DNA of 64,000 bases from Betaproteobacteria bacterium (GTDB taxonomy: Bacteria; Pseudomonadota; Gammaproteobacteria; Burkholderiales; Rhodocyclaceae): positions 263,541-327,540 of the forward strand of contig JAHRYW010000002.1 of the NCBI GenBank assembly GCA_020621865.1. Direction: 5' to 3'. Positions 39,201 to 48,875 of the stretch are shown piece after piece. A program made the translations under genes and the position numbers. The notes under the pieces were generated by a model. That model was not told the DNA's origin. It saw nothing but the letters and a program-made list of their open reading frames with translations, and searched no databases. The stretch's first letter is position 1, and the number at the start of each line of letters is the position of its first letter.

Positions 39201-40868
39201 GATGATGGCCAACGTATCGATATCGAGGAGCAGAATGCCGCTATCCGCCTGGCTGACAATGCTGGAAAAAACCTCCTCCCGCTGGCGCAGGGCTTCGGTG
39301 GCCTGCTTCAGGGAGGTGATGTCCTGCACCATGCCGATGGCGCGGTTGGGCGTGCCATTTTCGTTCCATTCGATTTCGGCGCGCTGGGTCAGCCATTTCA
39401 GGGTGCCGCCGATGGTCGCCCGATGTTCGACCTGGAAAATTCCGCTTTGCCGGGCACTGTGCCAAGCCTGCCAGACCGTGCGGCGGTCGGCCGGGAAAAT
39501 AAACTGGAGGAACTGGCGTGGCGTGAATGTCGTGCCAATCGGGATGTCGAGCAGTCGATAGGCCTCTTCCGAACCAATCAGCGAATTGAAGCGGAAGTCG
39601 TAGACCCAGCTGCCGATTTTGGCGACGTTCTGCGTTCGCTTCAGGGCTGCCTGACTATCCAGCAATTCGTTGTGGGCCATGAATTGCGCAGTAATATCGC
39701 GACCGACGCCGAGAATGCCGAGCAGACTGCCATCCGGATTACGAATGGCCACCTTGAGCACCTCTATCAATTCGCGGTGGCCGTCGGCAAAAGAGCGCCA
39801 TTCCTGCTCGGAGATGATCTCCTGTCGCGTGCTGGCGAGAGCGTCTCGGGCCACGAAGCGGTCGGCTATCTCTGCCGGAAAGATATCGTGGTCGGTTTTG
39901 CCGATCAATTCGGCCTGGGACAAGCCCGTATAGGTCTCGAAGCGCGGGTTGCAGCGCAGGTAGCGCCCATCGGCAGCTTTGAACCATACCAGGTCGGGCA
40001 TGCTGCGCAGGAGTTGGATCAATTGTTCCTGTTCGTTCTGCAGCTGCGTTTCGGCGAAAGTGCGCGCCTTCTGGGTTTCGGCGAACTGCAGGGTTGCCTG
40101 AGCCGTTTCGCGTAGCAGGAACCCCTTGATGGTCTTAAGCAGGGCCTTGTCGTCTTCGCGAAGCCCTTCGTTACGGCCAAGTGTTTCAAGGGCCGAGGAA
40201 ATGTAAGCCAGGTTGCGCGTGGTCAGGAAGACGACGATTGCCCAGATCAAGACGGTAACCAGGCAGGCCTGCAACGTGGACTGGATCAGTGCGCTTTGTT
40301 CTTCGCGCAACTGCGCTTCGCCGGATTCGATACGCTGTAGCGTGAAGCCTGAGAGCGTTGCGTTGATGTTCAGGATGTGTTCGGCGAAATCGGCGTGTAG
40401 CGCCTGTGCATCTTCGATGTAGCGGCCAGCAACCGATGGATCGATGGCGACGATGTCGGTGGCGGAAACAGCCAGTTGCCAGTAAGCCCTGAAGTCACGA
40501 ACAGCTTCTTCGATGGCTTCTTTCAGTTCCGGGTGAGGGTTCTCTGCCAGCATGCGCTTGAGGTCTTCATCCATGTCCGACATGGTGTCGACCACGGCGG
40601 AATGCACCTGATAGGCGCCGGCTTCATCGATTTTGCCGGCCTTTGCCTCGCGCAATAGGGTGATCAGCATTTGCTGCGTCTTGAGCATCGTGTTGCTCAG
40701 ACGGTTGCCCAGGCCTTCAAAGTGGAGGTCGGTCGCTTGCGCACTGGTTCTCGCATCCAGATAGCCGTCATACAACGAAAAGGCGCGCCAGCCGAGGAAT
40801 GCGGCGACCCCGATGCCAATGACCAGGGGCAGGAAGAAAACGAGAAAACTCCGGATGCGATTTTTCAC
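36249..40868 (-). CDS. Hybrid sensor kinase with four PAS, two receivers and an HPt domain
   Basis: The 1539-aa membrane phosphorelay protein has helices at about 8-28 and 190-210 that flank a periplasmic four-helix-type sensor. Four PAS/PAC units follow (starting near 285, 405, 530 and 655). HisKA has H819 in [19 protein letters not shown], then HATPase (GTGLGLAIS). Two receivers have phospho-Asp near 1106 (LLDWQMP) and 1246 ([11 protein letters not shown]), and an HPt domain has His near 1394 ([13 protein letters not shown]). A tail of about 90 residues follows. All relay sites are intact. It starts one base after the upstream phosphatase gene, so HD-GYP regulator, phosphatase and kinase form one operon. 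Confidence 0.92.
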   Translation of the reverse strand: MKNRIRSFLVFFLPLVIGIGVAAFLGWRAFSLYDGYLDARTSAQATDLHFEGLGNRLSNTMLKTQQMLITLLREAKAGKIDEAGAYQVHSAVVDTMSDMDEDLKRMLAENPHPELKEAIEEAVRDFRAYWQLAVSATDIVAIDPSVAGRYIEDAQALHADFAEHILNINATLSGFTLQRIESGEAQLREEQSALIQSTLQACLVTVLIWAIVVFLTTRNLAYISSALETLGRNEGLREDDKALLKTIKGFLLRETAQATLQFAETQKARTFAETQLQNEQEQLIQLLRSMPDLVWFKAADGRYLRCNPRFETYTGLSQAELIGKTDHDIFPAEIADRFVARDALASTRQEIISEQEWRSFADGHRELIEVLKVAIRNPDGSLLGILGVGRDITAQFMAHNELLDSQAALKRTQNVAKIGSWVYDFRFNSLIGSEEAYRLLDIPIGTTFTPRQFLQFIFPADRRTVWQAWHSARQSGIFQVEHRATIGGTLKWLTQRAEIEWNENGTPNRAIGMVQDITSLKQATEALRQREEVFSSIVSQADSGILLLDIDTLAIIEFNDAACLHLGYPRDEFARLTVYDMQVNDDRTATKARIDAMVAIGGSGYERQLRCKNGQTRHFWISIKPIQVGEMRRLSAVWTDITERKLVEESLAASQERLEIAQSAAGVGFWGVDLDTGKTWWSTEAEKLYGLPANSFGGTQKAWFDCIHPDDVGRVEQDVLRHMENNDAFEIEYRIIRPDGAVRWLTSRGRVVMHNGQAVRVLGVNFDITERKAANEELARYRNHLEELVAARTQEVAEARDAAESANRAKSSFLANMSHEIRTPMNAIIGLSHILRRNATDKTQIEQLAKVTGAAQHLLGIINDILDFSKIEAGKMQLERCNFDVDRVVSNVCALISEKAQIKGLEVVSDISALPPMLNGDGMRIGQILLNFLSNAVKFTERGSIILRGSLHGENDEQVVVRFAVHDTGIGMSSEETARLFQAFEQADISTTRRFGGTGLGLAISRRLAELMGGNIGVDSTPGTGSTFWLELPLDKVEGHRQRQTAAVLPPGSRVLIVDDIEDARQAMAATLLELGADPTTLASGREAINAIVEADAAGAPYRIVLLDWQMPHMTGLQAAAELNALRLCDRPTILLVSGTLDAPRDDLNKVGIAGFIAKPLTASNLLVALEQYQDSHPADNAQTASDTTIRGHLAGYRALLAEDNRLNQEVAVSLLEHVGLQVDVAEDGLIALERAAAVHYDLILLDVQMPNMDGLTAAGRLRQMAGYAQTPIVAMTANAFDEDRQIALAAGMNEHIAKPVDPDALYAILYRLLGSPAHSPEGTPRHAQEASPSSDILSRIRGLDLQAGLRSAKGNRKLLVELLNMFADTHGKDIEKASHDLLSGDYKNARLIVHSLKGASATLGFTELAKFAASVEKAIVANTPAGEISPDIQRLGTWLEDIFQQLREIIPHTEVEVCNRATIDTAQLASDLAALRRLLATDDLTATDAFAALKSRLNAFAGRSVGRLQLEIDDYDFSTALQTLDAIIKAQPVLREEA

Positions 40869-40869
40869 G

Positions 40870-41523
40870 TCAGGGTGTCAGCAGTTTTTCCCACAGCATG
40901 GGTGGAATGCTTGCCACGTATTCGTAGCCTTCCGGGCCGCTCTGCGAGAAAACGACCACGGTGCCTTCCGGTTTGACAAAAAAACCGATCAAGTCAGCCA
41001 GGTTTGGGGCGTGTGCCAGCAGCAGGCGATTGCTGCCTGGCGCAATGGGCGCCGCTAAAAGCTTCTTCAGGGATTGAAGGCGCGGCAGCTTTTCCTCGCG
41101 GGTCATGTTGGCCGAGTACATCAGCGCTTCATCGGTCTCGAATTTGTCGCCAATGGCCAGTTTGGCGGATTCGAGCGTCCGGCACATGGGGCTCACAATG
41201 ATTTCACCAAGCGGGATTTTTGCCTTAAGCAGCGACTTGCCGACATCGCGCATCAGCGCGCGTCCCTGATCGTTGAGTAGCCGTTGGGTATTGCAGTCGG
41301 CCAGGTCGACGTTCGGAAATTGGTCGGGGCGTGAATTGTCAGTGTAGCCGTGACGAAGGTAGAGGACGTAGCCGCCCTTCCGCAACTTGGCCAGCAGGTT
41401 GCGATCGGCAAAGATTTCTTTGAATGCCGGCTTGGCCGGCGCCACTGGTTGCGCGGATAGCGGCAGGTGCCAGCCTGTGAGCAGGGCGGCGAGAAGGAGA
41501 GGGAGCAGGCTTCGTTGCTTCAT
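40870..41523 (-). CDS. Exported histidine-phosphatase (RHG) family protein
   Basis: The 217-aa protein has a signal peptide ([20 protein letters not shown], cut near LSAQ). The RHG signature is in [13 protein letters not shown], the conserved [16 protein letters not shown] follows, and the second catalytic His is in [14 protein letters not shown]. The family covers phosphatases that use a phospho-His intermediate. With a signal peptide it should act in the periplasm, so it probably does not dephosphorylate the cytoplasmic HPt of its neighbour as SixA does for ArcB. One base separates it from each flanking gene. The start was set at the signal peptide. Confidence 0.85.
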   Translation of the reverse strand: MKQRSLLPLLLAALLTGWHLPLSAQPVAPAKPAFKEIFADRNLLAKLRKGGYVLYLRHGYTDNSRPDQFPNVDLADCNTQRLLNDQGRALMRDVGKSLLKAKIPLGEIIVSPMCRTLESAKLAIGDKFETDEALMYSANMTREEKLPRLQSLKKLLAAPIAPGSNRLLLAHAPNLADLIGFFVKPEGTVVVFSQSGPEGYEYVASIPPMLWEKLLTP

Positions 41524-41524
41524 C

Positions 41525-42661
41525 TCAGGCATCCGCTTGGGGATGGCTATCGGCATGGCGGTCGGCAATGGCGACGAAGGTATCGACATTGGCCAGAAAT
41601 ACGTCGGTAATCGCCGGATCGAAATGCAAACCCCGGCCCTGCCGGATAATTTCGACACTCTGCTCGATGGGAAATGCTTCTTTGTAATGCCGCTTGCAGA
41701 CCAGGGCATCGAAGACATCGGCCAGCGCCATCAGGCGTGCGGACAATGGAATGGCATCTCCGGAGAGGCCTCGCGGATAGCCGCTCCCATCCCATTTTTC
41801 ATGATGGCCGCCGGCAATTTCGCGGGCGATTTCAAGAAAACTCAGGGCGTAGCGGTTGTCCTGCTCGCGCTCGCTGTCGGCATGGCTACTCAGGACGCGC
41901 TCGATCGCTTCGGTCAGTGCATCGGCCCCGATCTGGGCATGCGTGCGCATGATGACAAACTCTTCGGCGGTCAGGCGCCCCGGCTTGAGCAAGATGGCGT
42001 CGGGGATTCCGACCTTGCCGATGTCGTGCAGCGGTGCGGCCTTGGCGATCAGCTCCTGTGTTGTTGGATCAAGCTGGTCGGCAAATTGCGGCTGCGTGCA
42101 CAAGCCCTGCATTAATACTTCGATGTAGCTGCGCGTGCGGATCAGGTGATTGCCCGTTTCGTTGTCGCGTTTTTCGGCCAGCGTAGCCAGCGCCTGCATG
42201 GTCACTTCCTTGATCAACTCGAGTTCGAGCGTACGCTGCCTGACTTGGGATTCGAGTCGGAGGTTTTGGTTGGCAAGTTGCTGGCGGGCTTGCTGCAGGG
42301 CGAGGTGGGTACGGATGCGGGCGCTGAGGATGGCAGGGCGAATCGGCTTGGTCACGTAATCGACTGCACCCAGGCTGAGGCCAGCCTCTTCATCTTCGTC
42401 GGCAGTCATCGCGGTGACGAAAATGACCGGTATGTCCCGTGTTTCCGGCATTGCGCGCAGATGTCGCAAGGTTTCGTAGCCATCCATGCCGGGCATCATG
42501 ATGTCCAGCAGGATCAGGTCCGGTATCGGCTGGGTGGTCGCCACCTGCAATGCGCGCTCGCCGGAGTTGGCGACGCGAACGTGGTATTCGCCTTTAAGCA
42601 GGCCGCCGATGACCGTCAGGTTATCCCGGTTGTCATCGACGATCATGATGGTGCTCGACAT
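41525..42661 (-). CDS. Response regulator with HD-GYP phosphodiesterase output
   Basis: The 378-aa RpfG-like protein has a receiver domain (D9-D10, phospho-acceptor D53 in [14 protein letters not shown]105 region) joined by a coiled linker (about 120-150) to an HD-GYP domain. The output has [23 protein letters not shown] and [16 protein letters not shown]. It should break down c-di-GMP when phosphorylated, presumably by the hybrid kinase of the same operon. It is the first gene of the three-gene operon. The AT-rich spacer upstream probably holds its promoter. Confidence 0.92.
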   Translation of the reverse strand: MSSTIMIVDDNRDNLTVIGGLLKGEYHVRVANSGERALQVATTQPIPDLILLDIMMPGMDGYETLRHLRAMPETRDIPVIFVTAMTADEDEEAGLSLGAVDYVTKPIRPAILSARIRTHLALQQARQQLANQNLRLESQVRQRTLELELIKEVTMQALATLAEKRDNETGNHLIRTRSYIEVLMQGLCTQPQFADQLDPTTQELIAKAAPLHDIGKVGIPDAILLKPGRLTAEEFVIMRTHAQIGADALTEAIERVLSSHADSEREQDNRYALSFLEIAREIAGGHHEKWDGSGYPRGLSGDAIPLSARLMALADVFDALVCKRHYKEAFPIEQSVEIIRQGRGLHFDPAITDVFLANVDTFVAIADRHADSHPQADA

Positions 42662-42890
42662 ATCCGGATAAGTGAGTTGTTAGAATTAAAATTAATGGTA
42701 CATTTTTTATTTATTCAGAGGAAGCTTGTCGTTGAGTTTATGTTGGGGCCTTGCTCAAGCTTGCTCATCGCTTCAGCACTTTCCTGCAAGGCGCATCGCC
42801 AATACGAAAACCGGCCATGCATTCATCGCGCTTGGCTTTTGTTATATGCGAACGGGCTGAAAACGTAAAGTCGAAACTTGCGCTTTTATG

Positions 42891-43577
42891 TCAGTCGCGC
42901 AGGACGTGTAGCGCCGCCGAACGGTAGTCGCGGCGATAAAGCACGACCAGCACGATCACCGAGAGCAGGCCGAGTGCCCAGGTGTTGAGCAGCCAGCCGG
43001 AGGCGGCCAGGCCGAAATAGTAGGCGCGGATGCCACGGTTGAAGTCGTCGCCGGCCAGGCTGTTGGTGCCGGCCACGCGGTGGGCGTAGGCGTCGACGCC
43101 CGGCTCGCCGGTCTTGCCCTGCGGCGCCGCGCCGACCAGGATGGAGAGCAGGTTGAACTGGCGCAGCGACCAGGTGAATTTGAAATAGGCGAAGACGAAG
43201 CTGGCCAGCACCAGCATCAGCTTGATTTCGAGCAGTTCGCGGTTGCCGGTATTGCCGAAGGGGAGTTCGGCGGTGAAGTTGAACAGCTTGTCGGAGGCGC
43301 CAAGTGCGGCAACCAGGCCGGCGATGATGTAGATGGTGGTGTTGGCGTAGAACGACACGCTGGTCATCAGGTTGCCGATCAGCGCCGAGTCGGCGACGCG
43401 GACCTCGCGTTCGAGCATGCGGTAGGCCCATTGCAGGCGGAATTGCTGGCTGGTCCGGATCAGGCCGCAGGCACCCCACTGGCTGTGCTCGGAATACCAG
43501 GCGTAGCCGGCCCAGCAGGCAAAGAAGATGGCCAGGGAAATCCAGTCGGCGGCGGCAAGGTGGGGCAGGGCGTGCAT
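42891..43577 (-). CDS. DUF599 membrane protein
   Basis: The 228-aa protein begins MHALPHLAAADWISLAIFFA. It has four hydrophobic helices (about 10-28, 78-100, 115-140 and 195-218), and the pattern WAYRMLEREVRVADSALIGN followed by SVSFYANTTIYIIAG that marks DUF599. Function is unknown. The downstream-most good ATG was chosen because the extra upstream residues are not hydrophobic. It is divergent from the membrane diguanylate cyclase. Confidence 0.8.
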   Translation of the reverse strand: MHALPHLAAADWISLAIFFACWAGYAWYSEHSQWGACGLIRTSQQFRLQWAYRMLEREVRVADSALIGNLMTSVSFYANTTIYIIAGLVAALGASDKLFNFTAELPFGNTGNRELLEIKLMLVLASFVFAYFKFTWSLRQFNLLSILVGAAPQGKTGEPGVDAYAHRVAGTNSLAGDDFNRGIRAYYFGLAASGWLLNTWALGLLSVIVLVVLYRRDYRSAALHVLRD

Positions 43578-43790
43578 GGGCGCATATTGCCATAGGCGCC
43601 GGCCGAATAGACATAACTGCCACGCCATTTCGCAGGCAAGCAGCGCTGCCCGGTCACAGGCTAGTTAATGCCCGTGGAATGTCATGAAAAACCCGGTTGC
43701 ATGCGGCTGATGCTTTGTTCTATTCTGGACTCCCCAGCACGGAGGCATGCAGGCGTCTCCGAGGTTCCAGCGTGAGGCCCACAACGAGGC

Positions 43791-44936
43791 ATGACGACGA
43801 TGAACAGAATGCATCCGCTGACCCTGAGTTTCCACGACATGGACACGGAGCGGGCATTTGTTCGTTACATGCTGCCCCGCTGGCGCGATCAGGGAAGGGC
43901 GGCGATCATCGTCGGGATTAGCGTCTATCTGCTGTATGGGGCCCTGGATCACCTCTTCATCCCGCCCGAACAACTGTCGCTGGTCTGGACCATCCGCCTG
44001 GCGGCAGTGCTGGTCGCGGTCGGCGTGCTGGTGCTGACCTTCTCTTCGAAGTTCGAGAAGATCAACCAGATACCGCTCGCCGTGGTCGGCCTGGTCGCCT
44101 CGCTCGGCTTGATCGCCATTCTCTGGCACTTGCCGGCCGGCGGCAGCGCCTATTATTTCCCCGGCTTGATGCTGGCGGCTTTCTATACTTACGACCTGCT
44201 CGGCGTTCGTTTCATTCTGGCTCTGGTCGTCAATCTGCTGGTCCTGGTGCTCTATAACGTGCTGTTCGGCGGGCTGCACGACTACTCGAAAGCGATGCTG
44301 CTCAGCCAGAATTTCTTCATGGTCTCGGCCAACCTGATCGGCGGTGCGGCCGGTTACCTGGTTGAATACCAGCGGCGCAAGCTGTTCCTGCGCGAACTCC
44401 AGCTCGATGCCGAACGGCGCCGGCATCTGCAGCGCTCGCTGCACGACAGGCTGACCGGCCTGCCCAACCGCGATCTGCTCAGCGACCGGATCAGCCAGGC
44501 GCTGGCCCTGGCACGCCGGGATTCCGGCCGCCATGCCGGGTTGTTCGTTGATCTTGATGGCTTCAAGAACGTCAACGACCGTTACGGTCACGATGTCGGC
44601 GACATCGCCCTGCGTGAAGTCGCCCGCCGGCTCGCCGCCAACATGCGCGAAGCCGATACCGTTTCGCGGCTTGGCGGTGACGAGTTCTTCCTGCTCGTCC
44701 ACGATGTCGGTTCCGCCGAGAGCGCAGCCCACCTGGCCGACAAGCTGATCGCCGTGATCGAGCAGCCGATTCCCGGTCTGCCGGACGATCACCTGCTCAG
44801 CGCCAGCGTCGGCATCTGCCTGTTCCCGCGCGAGAACGGGCCGAATACGCCAGAGGCGGTGATCCGCTGCGCCGACCTGGCGATGTATCGGGCCAAGGCC
44901 CGGGGCAAGCGTTGCTGCCACTTTTGGGAAGCCTGA
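43791..44936 (+). CDS. Membrane diguanylate cyclase (GGDEF)
   Basis: The 381-aa protein has about six transmembrane helices (35-200) that resemble a small membrane sensor domain. A short coiled linker (about 195-215) leads to a GGDEF domain with SRLGGDEFFLLVHDVG. An RxxD inhibitory site (READ) lies five residues upstream. It should make c-di-GMP in response to a membrane signal. An ATG nine bases downstream (MNRMHPL) has better Shine-Dalgarno spacing and may be the true start. Confidence 0.88.
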   Translation: MTTMNRMHPLTLSFHDMDTERAFVRYMLPRWRDQGRAAIIVGISVYLLYGALDHLFIPPEQLSLVWTIRLAAVLVAVGVLVLTFSSKFEKINQIPLAVVGLVASLGLIAILWHLPAGGSAYYFPGLMLAAFYTYDLLGVRFILALVVNLLVLVLYNVLFGGLHDYSKAMLLSQNFFMVSANLIGGAAGYLVEYQRRKLFLRELQLDAERRRHLQRSLHDRLTGLPNRDLLSDRISQALALARRDSGRHAGLFVDLDGFKNVNDRYGHDVGDIALREVARRLAANMREADTVSRLGGDEFFLLVHDVGSAESAAHLADKLIAVIEQPIPGLPDDHLLSASVGICLFPRENGPNTPEAVIRCADLAMYRAKARGKRCCHFWEA

Positions 44937-44994
44937 AACGTCGGCGGTAAAACTCCTGTATCCTGCCAGCCTTTGAAAAAACGGGAGACCCGAC

Positions 44995-45309
44995 ATGGGA
45001 CAAGCCAAAAATCGCGGCACCAAGGATCAACGCATCGCCCAGGCACAGGCCAAAATCGAGGCGACGCGGCCGGAAAAGCTGGTCTGCAACGGCTGCGGCG
45101 GCGACGTGACGAGCATCCACCCGGTCAGCACGCGCGGCCTGCGCGGCATCGACGCCATCTGGGTCGGCCAGTGCGACTGCGGTCAAACCACCTTTGCCGC
45201 CTCCGGCGAACCGCAGGCCGTCGATGCCTTCTTCTTCGCACTCAGCGAAAACACCGAACTGACCCTGGGCAGCCAGAGCAAGGACGGCGCGCAGCACGAG
45301 AAGGTCTGA
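44995..45309 (+). CDS. Small protein with a zinc-ribbon-like motif
   Basis: The 104-aa protein begins MGQAKNRGTKDQRIAQAQAK. That N-terminus is found on several unrelated small bacterial proteins. CNGCGG (C31, C34) and CDCG (about C60, C62) could form a zinc site. No named family is recognised. CGGGAGA lies at good spacing before the ATG. A copy of the dispersed repeat begins eight bases after the stop. Confidence 0.7.
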   Translation: MGQAKNRGTKDQRIAQAQAKIEATRPEKLVCNGCGGDVTSIHPVSTRGLRGIDAIWVGQCDCGQTTFAASGEPQAVDAFFFALSENTELTLGSQSKDGAQHEKV

Positions 45310-45316
45310 GCGTCGG

Positions 45317-45360
45317 AAAATTTCGATTTCGGCCGTTTTTTGCCGCCGACCGTAGCATTT
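45317..45360 (+). repeat. Dispersed repeat, copy 6
   Basis: AAAATTTCGATTTCGGCC, then GTTTTTTGCCGCCGACC and GTAGCATTT. CGGC and GCCG pair around CGTTTTTT. It is intergenic, eight bases downstream of a stop codon. Confidence 0.85.
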
Positions 45361-45439
45361 CGCCATTGCGGCCAGCTTGCTTGCCGCCGGCAGTCGGCGC
45401 AGACTGATCGCATCGTTGATCCGACCGGGGAGTGCCGCC

Positions 45440-45685
45440 ATGACCGATGCGCAACTCAAGGAAGCCGTGCTGGCGCACTGGCCGTTTTTCGGCGTCAGTT
45501 CGCGCGGCGACGTGTTTGCCCGCTACATCGCCTACGGCCCGGTCTTTCGCTGGAGCTGGAACCAGATGGTGCCGATGCCGGTGCAGGGCAGCGATCTGGT
45601 CTGGCTGCTGCATGCGCTCGGTGAAGAGGAAAATTCGCTGAGCGAAACCGGCGATGCCGGACGTCGATCCGGCCAGAAAAAATAG
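45440..45685 (+). CDS. Small protein, function unknown
   Basis: The 81-aa protein (MTDAQLKEAVLAHWPFFGVS...) has several aromatic residues and no obvious membrane helix or metal motif. The ATG at 45440 has GGGGAG at good spacing and was preferred to an upstream codon. It is convergent with the DUF1415 gene, whose stop is four bases away. I recognise no family. Confidence 0.6.
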   Translation: MTDAQLKEAVLAHWPFFGVSSRGDVFARYIAYGPVFRWSWNQMVPMPVQGSDLVWLLHALGEEENSLSETGDAGRRSGQKK

Positions 45686-45689
45686 CGGC

Positions 45690-46262
45690 TCAGCTCAGCC
45701 AGAGCTTTTTCCAGCCCTCATGGCCGAGCCGCTCCATCGTCTCGATGTTGCGCTCGAATATATCCGCCGCATCCGGAAAGGCCGCCACCGCGCGGTCGAT
45801 GCTGCTTTCACGCAGCAGGTGCAGGGTCGGGTACGGTGAGCGGTTGGTGAAATTGGCGATATCTTCCGCTTCGCTGCCGGCAAACTCGTATTGCGGGTGC
45901 AGGCTGGCGATCTGGAAAACGCCCTCATAGCCCAGGTTGCGGATCAGGGCGTCGACTTCGCCGAGAAAGAAATGGAAGTCGAGAAAATCGGTCATCGCCT
46001 GCGGATGGATCAGCAGCGTGGTGTCGAGTTCGGCCGGGTCGGTTTCGGCCAGCAACTTCAACTCGTTTTCCAGCTCGGCCAGCAGTTCGTCGGCTGTGGT
46101 CGCCGCGGTCAGCGCGTAGCGGATCTGCTTCTTGACGAAGACGCTTTTGGCAAAGGGGCAGAGGTTCAGGCCGATCACGGCGCGTTCGAGCCAGCGCTGC
46201 GTTTCGGCGAGAATGCGCTCGCCGGCCGCGCTGTCGGGGAAAATGTTCAGGACCTGAGGCAT
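45690..46262 (-). CDS. DUF1415 protein
   Basis: The 190-aa soluble protein has the family features WLERAVIGLNLCPFAKSVFV, the LLIHPQAMTDFLDFHFFLG block and SPYPTLHLLRESSIDRAV. No biochemical role is known; it is widespread in proteobacteria. The start MPQVLNIFPD was chosen because the codons upstream are Arg/Pro-rich and look non-coding. Confidence 0.85.
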   Translation of the reverse strand: MPQVLNIFPDSAAGERILAETQRWLERAVIGLNLCPFAKSVFVKKQIRYALTAATTADELLAELENELKLLAETDPAELDTTLLIHPQAMTDFLDFHFFLGEVDALIRNLGYEGVFQIASLHPQYEFAGSEAEDIANFTNRSPYPTLHLLRESSIDRAVAAFPDAADIFERNIETMERLGHEGWKKLWLS

Positions 46263-46323
46263 CGGTGAACCTTGCAAAAGAGGGGCGCGAAAGCGCCGGG
46301 GGCGGCACGGCGGCCGCCGGAGA

Positions 46324-46887
46324 CTAAGCCGGCGCGCCGGAGGGCGACGGATCGGCCCGCGGGACAACGCGGCGCGGAGTCAGGTTGCTGTCGAGCAGAC
46401 GCTCGATGCGGAAGAAGATTTCGTAGCGCGAAAAAGGCTTCTTCATGAAATCGTCGGCGCCGATCCGGGTGCCGAAGAATTGTTCGACGGCCTGTTCGTT
46501 GCCGCTCATCATGATGACCGGCGTGTCGCGCAGGTCCGGATCGCGGCGAATGGCTCGCAGTGCGGCGAAGCCGTTCATCCCTGGCAGAACGATGTCGAGA
46601 AAGACCAGTTCGGGACGGTGTTCGCGCATCATGGCCAGGCCCATCTCGGCGTCCATCGCCTCCAGCGTCTCGTAGCCGGCCGAGCGCAGGAACTTGCGCA
46701 ACGCGGTGACGATGGTCCGCGAATCATCGACGATCAGCACGCGGGTTCCCTCGCGGGCATCGACCCGCGCCCGCTTGCGGCGCTCGACAATGCCGCCTTC
46801 GGTCTGCGGCGCTTCGGGTAGCGCTTGTTGCGGCTGGGGCGTGGCTTCAGGAATCAGAAGCGCCTTGAGCTGATCGAATAGTCCCAC
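46324..46887 (-). CDS. Single-receiver response regulator with N-terminal extension
   Basis: The 187-aa protein has an extension of about 45 residues (MGLFDQLKALLIPEA followed by a Gln/Pro/Glu stretch), then a CheY-like receiver. It has D54-D55, phospho-acceptor D98 (VFLDIVLPGMNGFAA), the MMSGN segment and KKPFSRYE. No output domain is present. The GTG start was chosen because AAGGGAAA lies seven bases upstream. The resemblance of the N-terminal peptide to PilG/PilH-type partners suggests a role in chemosensory or twitching pathways, but that is a guess. Confidence 0.82.
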   Translation of the reverse strand: MGLFDQLKALLIPEATPQPQQALPEAPQTEGGIVERRKRARVDAREGTRVLIVDDSRTIVTALRKFLRSAGYETLEAMDAEMGLAMMREHRPELVFLDIVLPGMNGFAALRAIRRDPDLRDTPVIMMSGNEQAVEQFFGTRIGADDFMKKPFSRYEIFFRIERLLDSNLTPRRVVPRADPSPSGAPA

Positions 46888-46979
46888 TGTTTTCCCTTTG
46901 CGTTTCGGCAACCGTCATCCGGATGTCATTGATGACCAGGCAGCAGTATTGTACGGGAAGCCGCGCTCGACGATGAGGC

Positions 46980-47549
46980 CTAACGGCTGCAATTTTTACT
47001 GGCCGGCGGGCAGAAGATAATGCTCGGGGCGACCGGTTCGGCCGGCTTCGCTGGTGGCGGATGGTTGGCTGGGCGGTGCGGCCGGAAATGCGGCGGACTG
47101 ACGATGGGCACATAAACCGGCTGCACCTCAGCGGGCGGTTTGACCAGGCTGCGGCACTCGGCCTCCAGGCGGACGCGTTGCGCGGCTTCCAGCGCCTGCT
47201 GGTCGAGCGCCCGCAGGCAGGCATCCGGGTCGCCGTACTGGCGTGTCGGCAAGCCGGCCGTGGCGCCCTGGCGCTGGCTGGCGCGTTCTTCCCTGGCGGC
47301 GGCCTCGTCGGCCCGCTGGGCTGCTTCGCGCTTGTCGACGTATTCCTTCATCCGCTCGACATCGCGCTCGGCCTGCTGGCGGGCGGCATCCGGCACTTTT
47401 TCGTCGGGGCGCGCGGTGATCGTTCCGCTGCCCGTCGGGCAGGGGGCGTTCGAGATTTCCAGCTTGCCGTCGGGCAGGCGGCACTTGTAGATATCCGCTG
47501 TCGCCGTCAGCGACAGGAGCAGGGCGAGCAGCGGAATCCAGCGTGTCAT
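46980..47549 (-). CDS. DUF4124-type secreted protein
   Basis: The 189-aa protein has a signal peptide (MTRWIPLLALLLSLTATA) followed by DIYKCRLPDGKLEISNAPCP, the DUF4124 pattern with a Cys pair. A charged coiled-coil-like region follows (about 55-100), then a Pro-rich tail with two C-terminal cysteines (FCPPASKNC). Function is unknown; proteins of this type are common in the betaproteobacterial periplasm. The start was set at the signal peptide. Confidence 0.72.
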   Translation of the reverse strand: MTRWIPLLALLLSLTATADIYKCRLPDGKLEISNAPCPTGSGTITARPDEKVPDAARQQAERDVERMKEYVDKREAAQRADEAAAREERASQRQGATAGLPTRQYGDPDACLRALDQQALEAAQRVRLEAECRSLVKPPAEVQPVYVPIVSPPHFRPHRPANHPPPAKPAEPVAPSIIFCPPASKNCSR

Positions 47550-47589
47550 GCCTTCGTCCTTTTTTGGGCGCAACCCCGGTGGCGGGGCC

Positions 47590-48753
47590 TCAGAACAGGT
47601 CGACGTCGCCCTGCGACTGCGGACCGCGCAGGGCACCAAGGACGGTGGCGAAATCGTCTTCGAACTGGCCGCGGGTGGACAGCAATTCGAGTATTTTCTC
47701 GACCGATTGGTTCATGGTGTTGTTGATCGCGACTTCCTGGTCGGTGGTCGCCCCGAGCCAGGAGAAGGAGTTTTCGATGTTCTGCACCAGTTCCTGGAGC
47801 AGCATGCGCGTGTCGGCGAGCATCTGACGGTGCCGCTCCTGCAGCGATTGCACGGCGCCGGAGGCGCCCATCAGCGCAATCTGCAACTGCTCGGCGCGGG
47901 CCATGGACTCCTGGCGCATCTCGACGTTCTCGGCCAGCGATTCGGTGGCCTCGGCCAGCTGGCGCAGGTTTTCACTGAAATTGGTGGCCTTTTCCAGCTC
48001 ACCGATCGGCACGTTGGTGGAAATGATGGAAACGTGAGCGCAATTGACGACCAGTTGCGTCTTGAACTGGAAACGCACCCCCATCGTCGAGACCTTGGCC
48101 AGCACTTCCTTTTCCAGCCCGGTCGGCTCGCCCTCGCTGCGGAAGTAATGGTCGCCGCTGTTGCTGCGGATGACCCCGTAGCATTGCATGCCCATCGAGC
48201 GGGCAGCTTCGGCAAGGCGCATCGACAGTTCGAAATAGGAGCGGCACTGGATGCCGCTGCGCAGGTAGTTCAGCACGACCGCCGTTTCGTCTACCGACGA
48301 AAGCAGGTTGATCGCCATGTTCTTGAAGGAGTTCTTCTCGAGTTGCAGGCGCTGCGAGCAAATGTGGGTCTGGATGGCGCGCGCCGCTTTCATCAGCAGC
48401 AGGTCGTGCGCGACCGGCTTGGTCAGGATATCGTTGGCGCCCGATTGGAAAGCTTCGAGCTGGGCTTCCAGCGAGTTGTGCGAGGTCACGAAAATGATCG
48501 GCACGGAACTGGTTTGGCGAATGCGCCGGCAGGTTTCATAACCGTCCAGGCCGGGCATCTCGATGTCGAGGACAATCAGGTCGGGCGATAGCTCGCTCAG
48601 GATCTGCAAGGCGTCGTTGCCGGATTCGGCAGTCTCGACCTTGTATTCGCTGGCCAGGATGGCCTGGTGATAGAGGCGCGTGGTGCGATCATCATCAACG
48701 ATGAGAACGAGTCCGTCCTTGTTTTCCTGCGGGGTAGTGGTGGCGTTGGTCAT
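47590..48753 (-). CDS. Response regulator with a long helical output region
   Basis: The 387-aa protein has an N-terminal receiver (D20-D22, phospho-acceptor D63 in LIVLDIEMPGLDGYE, T91, K113), then about 260 residues not matching a standard output domain. That part starts with a GAF-like or linker segment (NSFKNMAINLLSSVDETAVV ... CYGVIRSN) and ends with heptad-rich coiled-coil helices (about 240-340). It could act as a scaffold or adaptor. It may form a unit with the two minus-strand genes downstream. Confidence 0.8.
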   Translation of the reverse strand: MTNATTTPQENKDGLVLIVDDDRTTRLYHQAILASEYKVETAESGNDALQILSELSPDLIVLDIEMPGLDGYETCRRIRQTSSVPIIFVTSHNSLEAQLEAFQSGANDILTKPVAHDLLLMKAARAIQTHICSQRLQLEKNSFKNMAINLLSSVDETAVVLNYLRSGIQCRSYFELSMRLAEAARSMGMQCYGVIRSNSGDHYFRSEGEPTGLEKEVLAKVSTMGVRFQFKTQLVVNCAHVSIISTNVPIGELEKATNFSENLRQLAEATESLAENVEMRQESMARAEQLQIALMGASGAVQSLQERHRQMLADTRMLLQELVQNIENSFSWLGATTDQEVAINNTMNQSVEKILELLSTRGQFEDDFATVLGALRGPQSQGDVDLF

Positions 48754-48830
48754 GAGAGTTGGTCCGCGGGAAATATGAGCAATTGCTTAAAATGCTAACT
48801 ATATAAGCCGGTTTGCCCGTTGCCAATAAC

Positions 48831-48857
48831 AAAAAAGCGCCATGAAGGCGCTTTTTT
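48831..48857 (-). terminator. Bidirectional intrinsic terminator after cysN
   Basis: AAAAAAGCGCC and GGCGCTTTTTT surround a short ATGA loop. The stem is flanked by A and T runs on both sides. It lies 18 bases after the cysN stop. Confidence 0.92.
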
Positions 48858-48875
48858 GTGCGGAAGCAACGAGAT

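Noticed and set aside
48157-48190. CCGTAGCATTG within a response-regulator gene as another repeat copy
   Set aside because: The tail matches, with two extra bases, but the T-rich loop and the upstream half are missing. It is explained by the conserved codons around CYGVIR.
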